From the NCBI GenBank assembly GCA_963845675.1, contig CAWJSX010000003.1:186001-250000 (forward strand): a stretch of 64,000 bases of DNA. The letters run 5' to 3'. The notes below the pieces were generated by a model that was not told where the DNA came from, searched no databases, and saw nothing but the letters and a program-made list of their open reading frames with translations. The translations under genes and the position numbers were made by a program. Shown here piece after piece: positions 8,515-17,188 of the stretch. Position 1 is the stretch's first letter, and every line of letters begins with the position of its first letter. The DNA is from CAWJMD01 sp963845675 (GTDB lineage: Bacteria > Actinomycetota > Actinomycetes > Actinomycetales > CAWJMD01).

Positions 8515-9624
8515 TCAGGAGGTCAGCAGAGAGGCCGTCCAGTGAGCCCGAGGACTCCCGGCGCCGCCGCACACGGCGACGCGGACCCAGCCGTGGCGCT
8601 CGGCCAGCACCCGGCCGGAGATCCAGATGGTCGCGGTGACGAGCAGCACCACGATGGTCTGGGCGACGTCGATGCCGATGTTGAAGGCGGCCAGCGCGAC
8701 CACGTCGTCGCTGGTGGCCAGGCCACGGCCGCCGAGACTGCTGGCGAACCCGAGCCCGTGCACCAGCCCGACCAGGACGGCGATCCAGGGCCGGATGGTG
8801 TCGCCCTTCCGGCGGATCGCCAGCACCGCTGCCGCGACGATCGACAGGGCGATCGCCGGCTCCACCCACTGCGCGGGCACCGAGACCACGTCGAAGTAGG
8901 CGAGGCAGAGACTCGTCGCGTGGCCGATGGTGAACGCGGTGACGAGCTGGACGATCTCGCCATGTGGTGGCACGGCTCACTGTCGAACCCACGACGGCGA
9001 ACGTCAGCACCACGAGGAAGAGCACGTGGTCGAACCCGGAGCGCACGTGGTCGAGGCCGGTGACGAAGAACGACCGGACAGTCGTGGCGGCGTCGAGCGA
9101 GATGGCTGCGGTGCCGTCGTCCCCCAGCGGCCGACGACCACCCCGTCGGCCCGGACACGAGCACCTGGTCGCTCGGCGAGGCGAAGGACCAGGCCAGGCG
9201 TCCACCTCGGACACGTCGCCGTCGTGGGGGCCCGTCGCGAACAGCACGTCCACGTACTGCGAGGCGTCGTCGTCGTCCGCGACCGGGGCCGGTCCTGCCC
9301 CGATGACAACGGCCTCACGACCGTCGACCTCGAGGGCACGTGGTCGCGGACGGCGCTCACCAGACCCGGCGCCACGGCGGGGTCCTGGGCCTTCAGCTCG
9401 GCGGCGTCGACGAGCCCGTCACCGGAGGTGTCGCGGTAGCCGAGCCTCGGCGAAGTCCACCGGCGCGGTGCCGAGGAGCTCTCGATCGGTCACGGTGAGG
9501 GTGATCGCGTCGCTGGTGCTGTCGTGGGCCGAGGCGGGGCTCGGCGCCGACCAGGATCGACGCGGCGCACCCGAGGGCCACCAGCGTGGCCGTGAGCCAA
9601 CGCTGTCGTTCGTGCGCCCACCGG
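8515..9624 (-). CDS. HupE/UreJ-like membrane protein with EF-hand-like loop (frameshifted)
   Basis: The coding strand begins with a signal-like helix, RWLTATLVALGCAASILVGA (~9600), then SAHDSTSDAITLTVTDRELL and a canonical Ca-binding loop DTSGDGLVDAAEL (~9440-9400). The membrane half contains GFDHVLFLVVLTFAVVG, FTIGHATSLCLAYF, then LVGLVHGLGFASSLGGRG and NIGIDVAQTIVVLLV. These are the features of the HupE/UreJ family, which includes nickel/cobalt-type secondary transporters. Frame changes near 9540, 9440, 9300, 8980 and 8545 break it; the start is unresolved because of them. It follows directly after the YHYH gene, so it is probably co-transcribed. Confidence 0.7.
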
Positions 9625-10711
9625 TCAGCCGTCTCCGGGCGGGGCGCTGCCCGGGCGGCGCCGCCGCCACCGCCCGGTCCGTCGCCGTTGGGCAGGGAGG
9701 CGTCGGGGTTGTCGGGGCTGGTCAGCGTCGGACTCGGCGGTCGCGCCGACACGGCAGGTCGGCAGGTTCGGGGAGTCGTAGCTGAGGTGGTAGTGGTACG
9801 TCTCGCCGAACTCCGTTGTCTCCGAGACGTGCCCGGAGCACTCGTCGAGGTCGGCGGCGACCGCCCCGTCCTCCTCGGGTCCGTAGAGGCCGTAGCCGTC
9901 GTAGGCGAAGCCGAGCAGCGCTTCGACGTCCTGGTCCACCGCGCAGGCCACGTCGGCGCCGGCCTCGTCGAGGTTGGTCTGGATCGACTCGGCGCCGAAG
10001 TGCCAGTGGTAGTAGCCGGACGGGTCGACGTGGCCGCCGCACGCATCGAGTGCCGGCAGCCCTCCACGGTCGGCCACCGAGGGCGCGTCGCCGAAGATGG
10101 TGACACCGTCGAGGGCCAGGCCGACCTGCGAGATGGTGGACAGGTCGGTGGGCGTGTCGAGCATCTCGGGGCTCGTCGGGATCAGGACCTGCAGGTGGAA
10201 GGACCCGTCGGCGGTGGCCTCCAGGCAGGAGTTCGCCGTGGTCGACGAGGACGCGGCTCCTTCCGCCGGGTCCGTGACCGTGATGTTCCCGTCCGCGTCG
10301 ACGAACTCGTAGCCCTGGGACGTCAGGAGGTCCCAGAACTCGCCGTCGAGGGCGTAGAGGCCGGGCTCGTCGCCGTCCCACACCCAGATGCCGCCCACGT
10401 CGCTCGTGGTCGCCGGGCAGTACGGGCCGTCGGTGTCGACGGACGACGGCCAGGCTGGCGACCTCGAGCTGGTAGCACGTGGTGTCGCTGCCGTTCTCGA
10501 GGGTGCAGTCCACCGTCGTCGTCTCCGACGTCAGGGCTCCGTCAGCGAACAGGGACGCCACATCCAGCGTGCCCTCGCCGGCCGCGGCCGTGTCGGAGCT
10601 GTCGTTCGCCGCACTGTCAGCGGCGGTATCGGTCGAGCTCGACCCGCAGGCCGTGGTGATCATCACGGTCGCCGCTACGGCGACGAGCAGGTCTCGGGTG
10701 CTGGTGCGCAT
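9625..10711 (-). CDS. YHYH-domain lipoprotein 1 (frameshifted)
   Basis: The start at 10711 is set by GAGGAG upstream. MRTSTRDLL leads into VAVAATVMITTACGSSS, a lipoprotein signal with Cys after the lipobox. An Asp/Ser/Ala linker precedes DGALTSETTTVDCTLENG. After a frame change near 10440, the domain continues with GGIWVWDGDEPGLYALDGEF, HVDPSGYYHWHFGAESI and the signature TYHYHLSYDSPNLPTC, ending in a Gly/Pro tail near 9625 after another shift near 9720. YHYH-domain proteins are exported and uncharacterised; the clustered His residues suggest metal binding (inference). It is a paralogue of the next gene upstream. Confidence 0.78.
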
Positions 10712-10724
10712 GGTCACTCCTCGG

Positions 10725-11797
10725 TCAGCCGTCTCCGCCGGGCGGTCCGCCACCGCCGGGAGGTCCACCGGCGTCCTCGGACTCGGCCGTCTGACCGACC
10801 AGGCAGGCGATCACCAGGTTCTCGGAGGCGGGGTTGGCGTGGTAGTGGTAACCGGCAGCCTCGGTGGAGTGGCCGTTGCACTGCGTCGAGGTCGTCGGGC
10901 GCCTCGCCCTCCTCGAACGGGCTGTGGACCGCGTAGCCGTCCAGCGCGTACCCGAACTGAGCGGTGTCGCCGTCGGCGGCCTCGCCGACCTCGGAGCAGC
11001 CGACCGCCCCGTGCAGGTGGTAGCCCTCTGCCGGGTTGAAGTGGCCGCCGCAGTCGTCGAACGCCGCGATGGTGTAGGCGCCGAGGATCGCGTCGACCGG
11101 CGCGGAGGCGTCGATGCGCACCCCGTCGAGCGTGACACCCAGGACGGCCTGCGAGCTCGCGGACTGCTCGGCCGCCACCGGCGTCGTGGGGATCAGCACC
11201 TCGGTCGTGATGGGCTCGCCGTTCTCGAGCCACTCCAGACTTCCCCTCGACGCAGTGGTTCTGGAGGTCGGGGTCCACGTCGGGGCGGGCCGCGGCCTCG
11301 AACTCCTCCTGCGTCTCGGTGACGAGGACGTTGCCGTCCTCGTCGTACATCTGCCAGCCGTCGTCGCCGTAGGTGTCGGCGAGACCCTCGATGAAGGAAC
11401 CGTCGAGGTCGTACACGTTCTCGCCGTCGAACCAGATGCCGCCCTCCTCGGCGCTGTCCGTGATCGTGTCCGGACAGAACGGGCCCACCTCGTGGTCGAC
11501 CGGGTACCCGGAGACCGTGATCCGGTAGCAGGTCGTCTCGGCCCCGCCGCTCAGCGTGCAGTCCTCGGTCGTGGGCTCCTCGCTCAGCGCACCATCGAGG
11601 AACAGGGCGGTGTCGAGACCGGCCGTCGACGGTGACGTCGAGGTGGACGTGGAGTCCTCTGCTGCGGTGTCGTCCGATGCGGACTCGGAGTCGCCGCAGG
11701 AGACCAGCAGGAGCATGGCTGCCATCGGCAGCACCAGTGGAGGGGATCGGCGGAGCAGCGGGAGCGCTGCGGTGTCGCGGTGAGTTCGGTGGGCCAT
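10725..11797 (-). CDS. YHYH-domain lipoprotein 2 (frameshifted)
   Basis: First gene of the cluster, starting at 11797 (MAHRTHRDTAAL) with signal LPMAAMLLLVSCGDSES, a lipoprotein signal. It shares with its neighbour the blocks DGALSEEPTTEDCTLSGG, GGIWFDGENVYDLDGSF and CGGHFNPAEGYHLHGAVG. After shifts near 11240 and 10880 it ends GHSTEAAGYHYHANPASENL, CLVGQTAESEDAGG and a Gly/Pro tail, stop at 10725. Cys pairs (DCTLSGGAETTCY, a central CGGHF and the late CLVGQ) suggest disulfides. It is divergent from the response regulator gene across a compact operator-like region, so this two-component system probably controls it. Confidence 0.78.
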
Positions 11798-11832
11798 GAT
11801 TGAAGGATGGCGACCATGGCTGTGGCGGCTCT

Positions 11833-11869
11833 GTGGAGCCACTCACAGCCTCCTCACAGCTGGCTCCAC
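11833..11869. promoter_or_regulatory. Operator-like repeat between YHYH genes and two-component genes
   Basis: GTGGAGCCA (11833-11841) and TGGCTCCAC (11861-11869) form a perfect 9-bp inverted repeat. It encloses two direct CTCACAG copies (11842 and 11853) spaced 11 bp apart. Direct repeats at one helical turn are the usual binding pattern of OmpR/PhoB-type regulators, and such a regulator begins ten bases downstream. Confidence 0.55.
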
Positions 11870-11878
11870 CTGGATGTC

Positions 11879-12589
11879 ATGATGCGCTCAGCTCCGACCG
11901 CGGCGGCACCCCGCCGCATCCTGGTCGTCGAGGACGACTTCTCGATCAACGACGTCGTGTCCACCGCGCTGCGTTTCCAGGGGCACTCGGTCGTCCAGGC
12001 CGCGGACGGACGGGAAGGCCTGGAGCTCGCGACGGCGGGCGGGGTCGACCTCCTCGTGCTGGACGTCATGCTCCCCGGCATCGACGGCTTCGAGGTGTGC
12101 CGGCGCCTGCGCGAGGCGGGATCGAGCGCACCGATCCTCTTCCTGACCGCCCGTGACGAGGCCGAGAACCGCATCCGCGGCTTCGCCACCGGCGGGGACG
12201 ACTACCTCACCAAGCCCTTCAACGTGGACGAGCTGGTCCTGCGGGTGACGGCGATCCTGCGTCGCACCGCGTCCGACGATGCCGGCGGTCTGCTCCAGGT
12301 CGGGTCCCTGACCCTCGATCCCGCCGGCCGCGAGGTGCGCCGGGCCGGAGTCCTCGTCGACCTGTCAGCCACCGAGCACAGGCTCCTGGAGTACCTCATG
12401 GTCAACCGGGGCGTCGTGCTGTCGAAGGCGCGGATCCTCGACGCCGTCTGGGGTCATGAGTACGACGGCACGGAGAACGTCGTCGAGCTGTACGTGGGGT
12501 ACCTGCGGCGCAAGCTCGACGACGGCCACCCGCCGCTGATCCACACTCGACGCGGCCTCGGCTACGTGCTGCGTGAGGAGCCTCGATGA
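11879..12589 (+). CDS. OmpR/PhoB-type response regulator
   Basis: About 236 residues. The receiver domain shows the acidic pocket in ILVVEDDFSIND, the phosphorylated Asp in LLVLDVMLPGIDG, the switch Thr in LFLTARDEAEN and the Lys in DYLTKPFNVDEL. The C-terminal winged helix has LSATEHRLLEYLMVNRGVVL and VELYVGYLRRKLDD, ending in the family's TRRGLGYVLR. ATG at 11879 (or the next codon) is chosen because further upstream codons would overlap the operator-like repeats; there is no good Shine-Dalgarno sequence, so the message may be near-leaderless. The stop overlaps the kinase start by four bases. It probably binds the 11-bp direct repeats upstream. Confidence 0.93.
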   Translation: MMRSAPTAAAPRRILVVEDDFSINDVVSTALRFQGHSVVQAADGREGLELATAGGVDLLVLDVMLPGIDGFEVCRRLREAGSSAPILFLTARDEAENRIRGFATGGDDYLTKPFNVDELVLRVTAILRRTASDDAGGLLQVGSLTLDPAGREVRRAGVLVDLSATEHRLLEYLMVNRGVVLSKARILDAVWGHEYDGTENVVELYVGYLRRKLDDGHPPLIHTRRGLGYVLREEPR

Positions 12590-14024
12590 GCCGCCTCTCG
12601 TTCCGCTGGACGATCCTCCTGCCGCTCCTGGCCACGATCACCGTCGGCTTCGTGGCCTTCGCGATCTACATCGACCGCAGCGACCGTGAGACCCGGCTGC
12701 AGGTGATCGACCAGGAGCTCGCGCGCGCCGGACGGGTTGACATGGCCACACCCTCGGCGGAGCCACCGAGCGGGACCCCGCCGCCGCCACCCGTCTCGGC
12801 CCCCGCGGACTCTGCTGCGGACGCCGTGGACTCGCCCGTCCAGCTCACGCTCTCGCCCGACGGGGAGGTCGCGGCCGCGGGGGCCGGTGAGAACCCGTTC
12901 AGCAGCGACGATCTCGCGACCCTGTCGTCCATCGGTCAGCGCACGACAACCGAGGTCGCGGACCACCGGGTCCTGGTCTCGCCGCAGCCCGACGGCCAGG
13001 TCCGTGTCACGGCGCTGCCTCTCGACGGATACCGCGAGGGATCCGACGCCCTGCGGCGGACCCTGCTCATCGGTGGGCTCGTGATCGTGCTCCTCGAGGC
13101 CGTGATGGCGTGGTGGCTGGCGGGCAGGCTGGTCAGGCCGCTGGCGACGATGGCGGCCACGGCCAACCGGATCGCGGACGGAGAGCTCGACACCGAGGTG
13201 CCGCACGCCGGAGGTCCCGGGAGGTCGCCGACCTGTCGACCGACATCGATCGGATGGTCGCCCGACTGCGCGCCGCTCTCGCCGAGCAGGAGCGGTCCGT
13301 TGCACTGGCCACCAGCGCCCGCGACGACATGCAGCGGTTCCTCGCCGACGTCTCGCACGAGATCCGCACGCCACTCACCGCGCTCAAGGGGTACAGCGAC
13401 CTGTACGCGGGAGGGATGCTGGCCGAACCGGGAGCGCTGGACCGAGCCATGTCTCGCGTCGGCAGCGAGAGCGTGAGGCTGCACAGCCTGGTGAACTCGA
13501 TGCTGGAGCTGACGCGCGACGGCGAGGCCCACCGCCAGGCCCACGCGGAGGTCGACGTGGCCCAGGTGGTGCGGGCGGTGGTCGAAGACCTCCGAGCGGC
13601 GTACCCGGGCCGTGAGATCGACCTCCAGACCGCCGAGACCGTCGACGCGCCGGTGGCAGGGGACGCTGCCCGCATCCACCAGGCCGTCCTCAACCTCGGT
13701 GCCAACGCCTGCACCCACACAGACCCGCGCACGCCGATCGCCGTCAACGTCGAGTCGACTCCCTCCGCGCTCACGGTCAGCGTGGTCGACCACGGAGCCG
13801 GGATCGACGAGGCCGAGCGGACGAAGGTCTTCCTGCCCTTCTACCGATCCGACCCGTCCCGGGCACGGAACGGCCACAGCGGGGCCGGTCTCGGTCTGGC
13901 CCTTGCGCAGCAGATCGCTCACGAGCACGACGGATCGGTCAGCGTGCACCCGACCCCGGGCGGCGGGGCCACGTTCACGCTCACCCTCCCGCAGGTCCAT
14001 CGTCAGGCTGCCGAGTCGGCCTGA
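12586..14024 (+). CDS. Sensor histidine kinase (one frameshift)
   Basis: Membrane partner of the preceding regulator. TM1 is TILLPLLATITVGFVAFAIY (about residues 9-28). An extracytoplasmic region of about 130 residues contains a Pro-rich stretch, with no recognisable ligand domain. TM2 is TLLIGGLVIVLLEAVMAWWL, followed by HAMP (RPLATMAATANRIADGEL). A one-base shift near 13222 then moves to VADLSTDIDRMVARLRAAL, the H box FLADVSHEIRTPLTALKGY, the N box VLNLGANACTH, the G1 box VDHGAGI and the G2 box HSGAGLGLALAQQI. All catalytic boxes are intact, so the shift is probably an error. The intact length is about 479 residues. Confidence 0.88.
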
Positions 14025-14173
14025 TTCTGGGACCGTCTGGCCCACCACTCGAGGGGCGGAGGACGTTGTCGCCACCGCGGCCGACGTGGTGCCGAGCGAG
14101 TCACGCGGTGACGGGTACCCGCCTGTGGAGGGTCCGGTCACCCTCAGGGGTCGGGTGATCGCGATTCGGATCT

Positions 14174-14725
14174 CTACGTGAGCGACACTCGCCACAGGGA
14201 TAGATTCTGCTCGACGGTGAACTGGAAGACGAGGCGCGTTGGGGGTCTCGCCCAGTCGTACCGGAAGGTGCCAGGCCGAGACACGAGCTCGCTCAGTTCG
14301 GTCCGCACCGTGAAGGGTGTCACGCGCAGTCCCTGCGCGAGTCCGCCTTTGGCCAACCGTCCGCCTCCTTGGTAGAGGGCGATATTGAAGTTGATGCCTG
14401 GGTCCGCGTTCATGTCGAACTCGAAGTCGAACCCTGTGTCCTCCGTGAAAACCGGCAGAGGGCTCTCGCCGACGTCGGGATCCGGGTACCCGTAGCCCAA
14501 ACGCAGGAGGACCGACGCCCGAACTCCAACGTCGACGTTGAGGTAATCGCCGTTCGAGTCGAGATGAACTGGTTGACTTCGCGGGTTACGGGGGATCTCG
14601 ACCTCGACCCGTCGGGATCCGCCAACGACCCGACTCGCGGGCCCCCGGTCCATCAACACGGGGAGAGCGCCGGCGGATCGGCTGTCGAGGGGGCCCACGG
14701 GGACGGAGAAGTCGTCGATCAACAT
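14174..14725 (-). CDS. Hypothetical protein, unrecognised
   Basis: A 183-residue protein starting MLIDDFSVPVGPLDSRS, with no signal peptide or membrane segment. Predicted strands alternate with charged turns (RRVEVEIPRN, DYLNVDVGVRASVLLRLGYG, FDFEFDMNADPGINFNIALY), suggesting a beta-sandwich. The end reads LVFQFTVEQNLSLWRVSLT. Codon use is less GC-skewed than in neighbouring genes and no partner lies nearby, so recent acquisition is possible. I do not recognise the family. The 213 bases to the next gene hold nothing I can support. Confidence 0.6.
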   Translation of the reverse strand: MLIDDFSVPVGPLDSRSAGALPVLMDRGPASRVVGGSRRVEVEIPRNPRSQPVHLDSNGDYLNVDVGVRASVLLRLGYGYPDPDVGESPLPVFTEDTGFDFEFDMNADPGINFNIALYQGGGRLAKGGLAQGLRVTPFTVRTELSELVSRPGTFRYDWARPPTRLVFQFTVEQNLSLWRVSLT

Positions 14726-14938
14726 GCGGCCTCCTGAAGGACGGCCCCAGTCGGCGGGGGAGAGAACTCTACCTGGATCGTGCCGGGTCGCTCAAGGCAC
14801 GAGGCTCTCGCTGGACAGCAGGAACTTCGTCGGGATCCGTTTGTCTCGAGGGAGTTTGGCCAGGACGCGGCACTTCCGAGCGGCATTCCGCCCTCAGTCG
14901 ACATCGCTCATGGACGTGGGCGATCGTTGCCTTCTCGA

Positions 14939-16684
14939 CTATCGGGGCCGAAGGACATAGACCTGGTCGTAGTAGTACGCGCTCACATAGACGATGCCTG
15001 TCTCCGTGTCGATCTCCACTTCGGTGGGCGCCCGGTCGAGGGCGATGGAGTCGAGCACCCGATGTGTGGCCGCATCGATGACGGCGAGCTCGTCGGGGTT
15101 GTCCAGCGAGACCACGAGGGTGCCTGAGGGCGGGTCGAGAACGAGGCCGTCCCCGTGGCTGTCGAGACCGACCGGGACCTCCAGCGTCGCGGCCGGGGTG
15201 TGGGTCCTCGTGTCGATGACACGCAGGGAGCCGCGTTCATCGGTGACAAACAGACTGTGGGACACGGGGTCGACGGCCAGTCCCCGGGGGTCGAGGTCGA
15301 CGTCCAGCTGGGCGATCTCCACGCCGGAGGAGGTGTCGATCACGGAGACGTAGTTGGAGCCCACGTGGGCCTTGCGCACCCCGATGTAGAGACGCCGGGT
15401 CACCGGGTCCGACGCCATCCGCCCCAGGTTGTACTCCAATGTCCCGGATCGAAGCGGGACATCGATGGTCTTCACTATGGTTCTGGAGGTGGTGTCGACC
15501 GCGGTGACGGTCCCCCAGCGGCTGGCCACGTAGACGATGCCGTCGTCGGCCACGTTCACGAGGTCGACGGGGTCGTCTATGGGAATGGTCTCGATGACGT
15601 CCGTGGTTCCGGAGTCGATCACCGAGATGATCTGGTCCAAGCCGCTGGAGACCCACACGGTGCCGGTACCAGGGTCCGCCGTGACATCGTTGATCGAGCG
15701 GGCGATGACGTCGCTCTCGCCGGTGGCTCCGGTGTCGGGGTCGATGGTGACCAGGCGGTCGCCGCTGGCGACGAAGAGGGTGCCGGTGGACCGGTCCCAG
15801 CCGGCCGGCCCTGCCTCGGCGACGTTGATGACCGCGGCGATCTCGAGTCCGGTGTAGGCACGTTGCCCGTCAGGCACGGTGACGGTGGCCAGAGCGAGGG
15901 TCGCCGCGCCCGTGGAGGCGACGATGGCGGCCGTGCCGGCCGGCCCGACGATGGAAGGGGCAGCCGTCGTCGCCATGGCGGGTGTCGCCGCCTGCGCGGA
16001 TGGTGCGAGTCCGGAGAGCTTGAAGAGGAAGAAGACGATGCTTGCGATGACGAGGACGACCCGCACCCACCATCGGAGCAGGAACGTCATCCACCCGTAG
16101 CGTTCGCTCGCCTCGTCCACGCCGGCTCGCAGGAGCTCCGCGAACGCCTTCCCCCTCTCGTGCGCCGAGGTCACTTCGCCTCCGCGTGGCGGAAGGAACA
16201 CGACCTCGCTGCGGAAGACGATGTCGTGCAGGCACCGGCGCCGGCGGTTCACCAGGGCCAAGGACGCGCCCAGGCCGAGGACGTCGACGAAGACGTAGCC
16301 CAGCGAGTGACGTGACAGCGACCATGCCAGGCCGCTCAGGTCCCGGCTCGGCGCGGCCAGGACCCTTCGCTCTGTCAGACCCGTGAGGGCCTTCCCCATG
16401 GTCAGCCCTCCCGTCAGCCACACCGACAAGCCGCCTATCCCGGCCAGCCCGGCCAGAACCACGACGAGCCCCACAGCCCACCACGGAACCGACAATCCGG
16501 GGAGCGAGAGGGAACCCAGCACCACCAAGGCGCCCGGTACGACGGTCGCGACAGCCACGTCCACAGCGAAGGCCAGCAGTCGGAGCGCGTGGGGGGCGAG
16601 CAGGGCGTGGTCGGGGTCACGCGGACTCGTCAGGCCCTCGCCGTTGGACGGGACGAACGGCGGGGGATCGACCGACTGGTTCAT
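14939..16684 (-). CDS. RDD membrane domain fused to YncE-like beta-propeller
   Basis: A 581-residue fusion. Residues about 30-165 form an RDD-type membrane domain: APHALRLLAFAVDVAVATVV, WLTGGLTMGKALTGL and the late HDIVFRSEVVFLP. After a cytoplasmic stretch and another TM helix (VRVVLVIASIVFFLFKLSGL) comes an extracytoplasmic half of about 300 residues with repeated propeller blades (GTLFVASGDRLVTIDPDTG, GTVWVSSGLDQIISVIDSG, GIVYVASRWGTVTAVDTTS, HSLFVTDERGSLRVIDTRT, GTLVVSLDNPDELAVIDAA, GIVYVSAYYYDQVYVLRPR). That is the YncE/surface-antigen repeat pattern. The propeller probably binds a ligand or partner outside the membrane; the role is unknown. Confidence 0.85.
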   Translation of the reverse strand: MNQSVDPPPFVPSNGEGLTSPRDPDHALLAPHALRLLAFAVDVAVATVVPGALVVLGSLSLPGLSVPWWAVGLVVVLAGLAGIGGLSVWLTGGLTMGKALTGLTERRVLAAPSRDLSGLAWSLSRHSLGYVFVDVLGLGASLALVNRRRRCLHDIVFRSEVVFLPPRGGEVTSAHERGKAFAELLRAGVDEASERYGWMTFLLRWWVRVVLVIASIVFFLFKLSGLAPSAQAATPAMATTAAPSIVGPAGTAAIVASTGAATLALATVTVPDGQRAYTGLEIAAVINVAEAGPAGWDRSTGTLFVASGDRLVTIDPDTGATGESDVIARSINDVTADPGTGTVWVSSGLDQIISVIDSGTTDVIETIPIDDPVDLVNVADDGIVYVASRWGTVTAVDTTSRTIVKTIDVPLRSGTLEYNLGRMASDPVTRRLYIGVRKAHVGSNYVSVIDTSSGVEIAQLDVDLDPRGLAVDPVSHSLFVTDERGSLRVIDTRTHTPAATLEVPVGLDSHGDGLVLDPPSGTLVVSLDNPDELAVIDAATHRVLDSIALDRAPTEVEIDTETGIVYVSAYYYDQVYVLRPR

Positions 16685-16740
16685 CGTTCATCCCCATCGA
16701 TCTCGGCTCTACTTCAGACTAGCGAGAACGGCGAATTGCG

Positions 16741-17188
16741 TTACCCCGCAATCGTGAGAACTGACCTGCTGTCTCGGAGGCTCCGACCACGCCGTAGGTC
16801 GACGCACCCGATGACTGGCGTCGGAGGTCGTGAGTGGACGCTATCTAGGCCTTCAAGGGTGAAGTCCGGGGTGCAGGTGACGCTCACCATGCCCGATACG
16901 GTCCCGCTGTACGGCTGGTGGTCGAGTGCCTCGGCGGTCAACCTCGCCAGCGGCCGGCCCGAGTGGAGGCCGTGGATGCGGCCGGACGGCTACAACTTCA
17001 GCCACACGATCGGTTCGGTGCTGGCCCCGAGTTCCCCGGCGCCGCCGTCAACTCGTGGGCTGCACCGCTGGCACAGCAGATCGCGGCAGGACCACTTCAC
17101 CTGTCTCAGCCATCAGAACCGTTCTCCAGGCACGTGGCGTGTCCCTTCGTGCGGCGGCGCCACACCGCCGACTGCTTGACTGGCGCCC
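16741..17188. other. Intergenic stretch without a supported gene
   Basis: About 450 bases between the RDD-propeller gene and the decarboxylase. Short frames exist on both strands, including one reading TVPLYGWWSSASAVNLASG on the plus strand, but none has a ribosome site, a plausible length or recognisable features. The segment may contain remnants of a broken gene. Confidence 0.4.

Noticed and set aside
8045..9253. 402-aa minus-strand frame joining HupE-like and small protein regions
   Set aside because: It mixes fragments of two genes in a frame that is correct for neither over most of its length; the genes are read better as frameshifted pieces.
16741..16941. Short minus-strand frame upstream of the decarboxylase
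   Set aside because: Only 66 residues, no ribosome site, no recognisable feature; a plus-strand frame of equal quality overlaps it.
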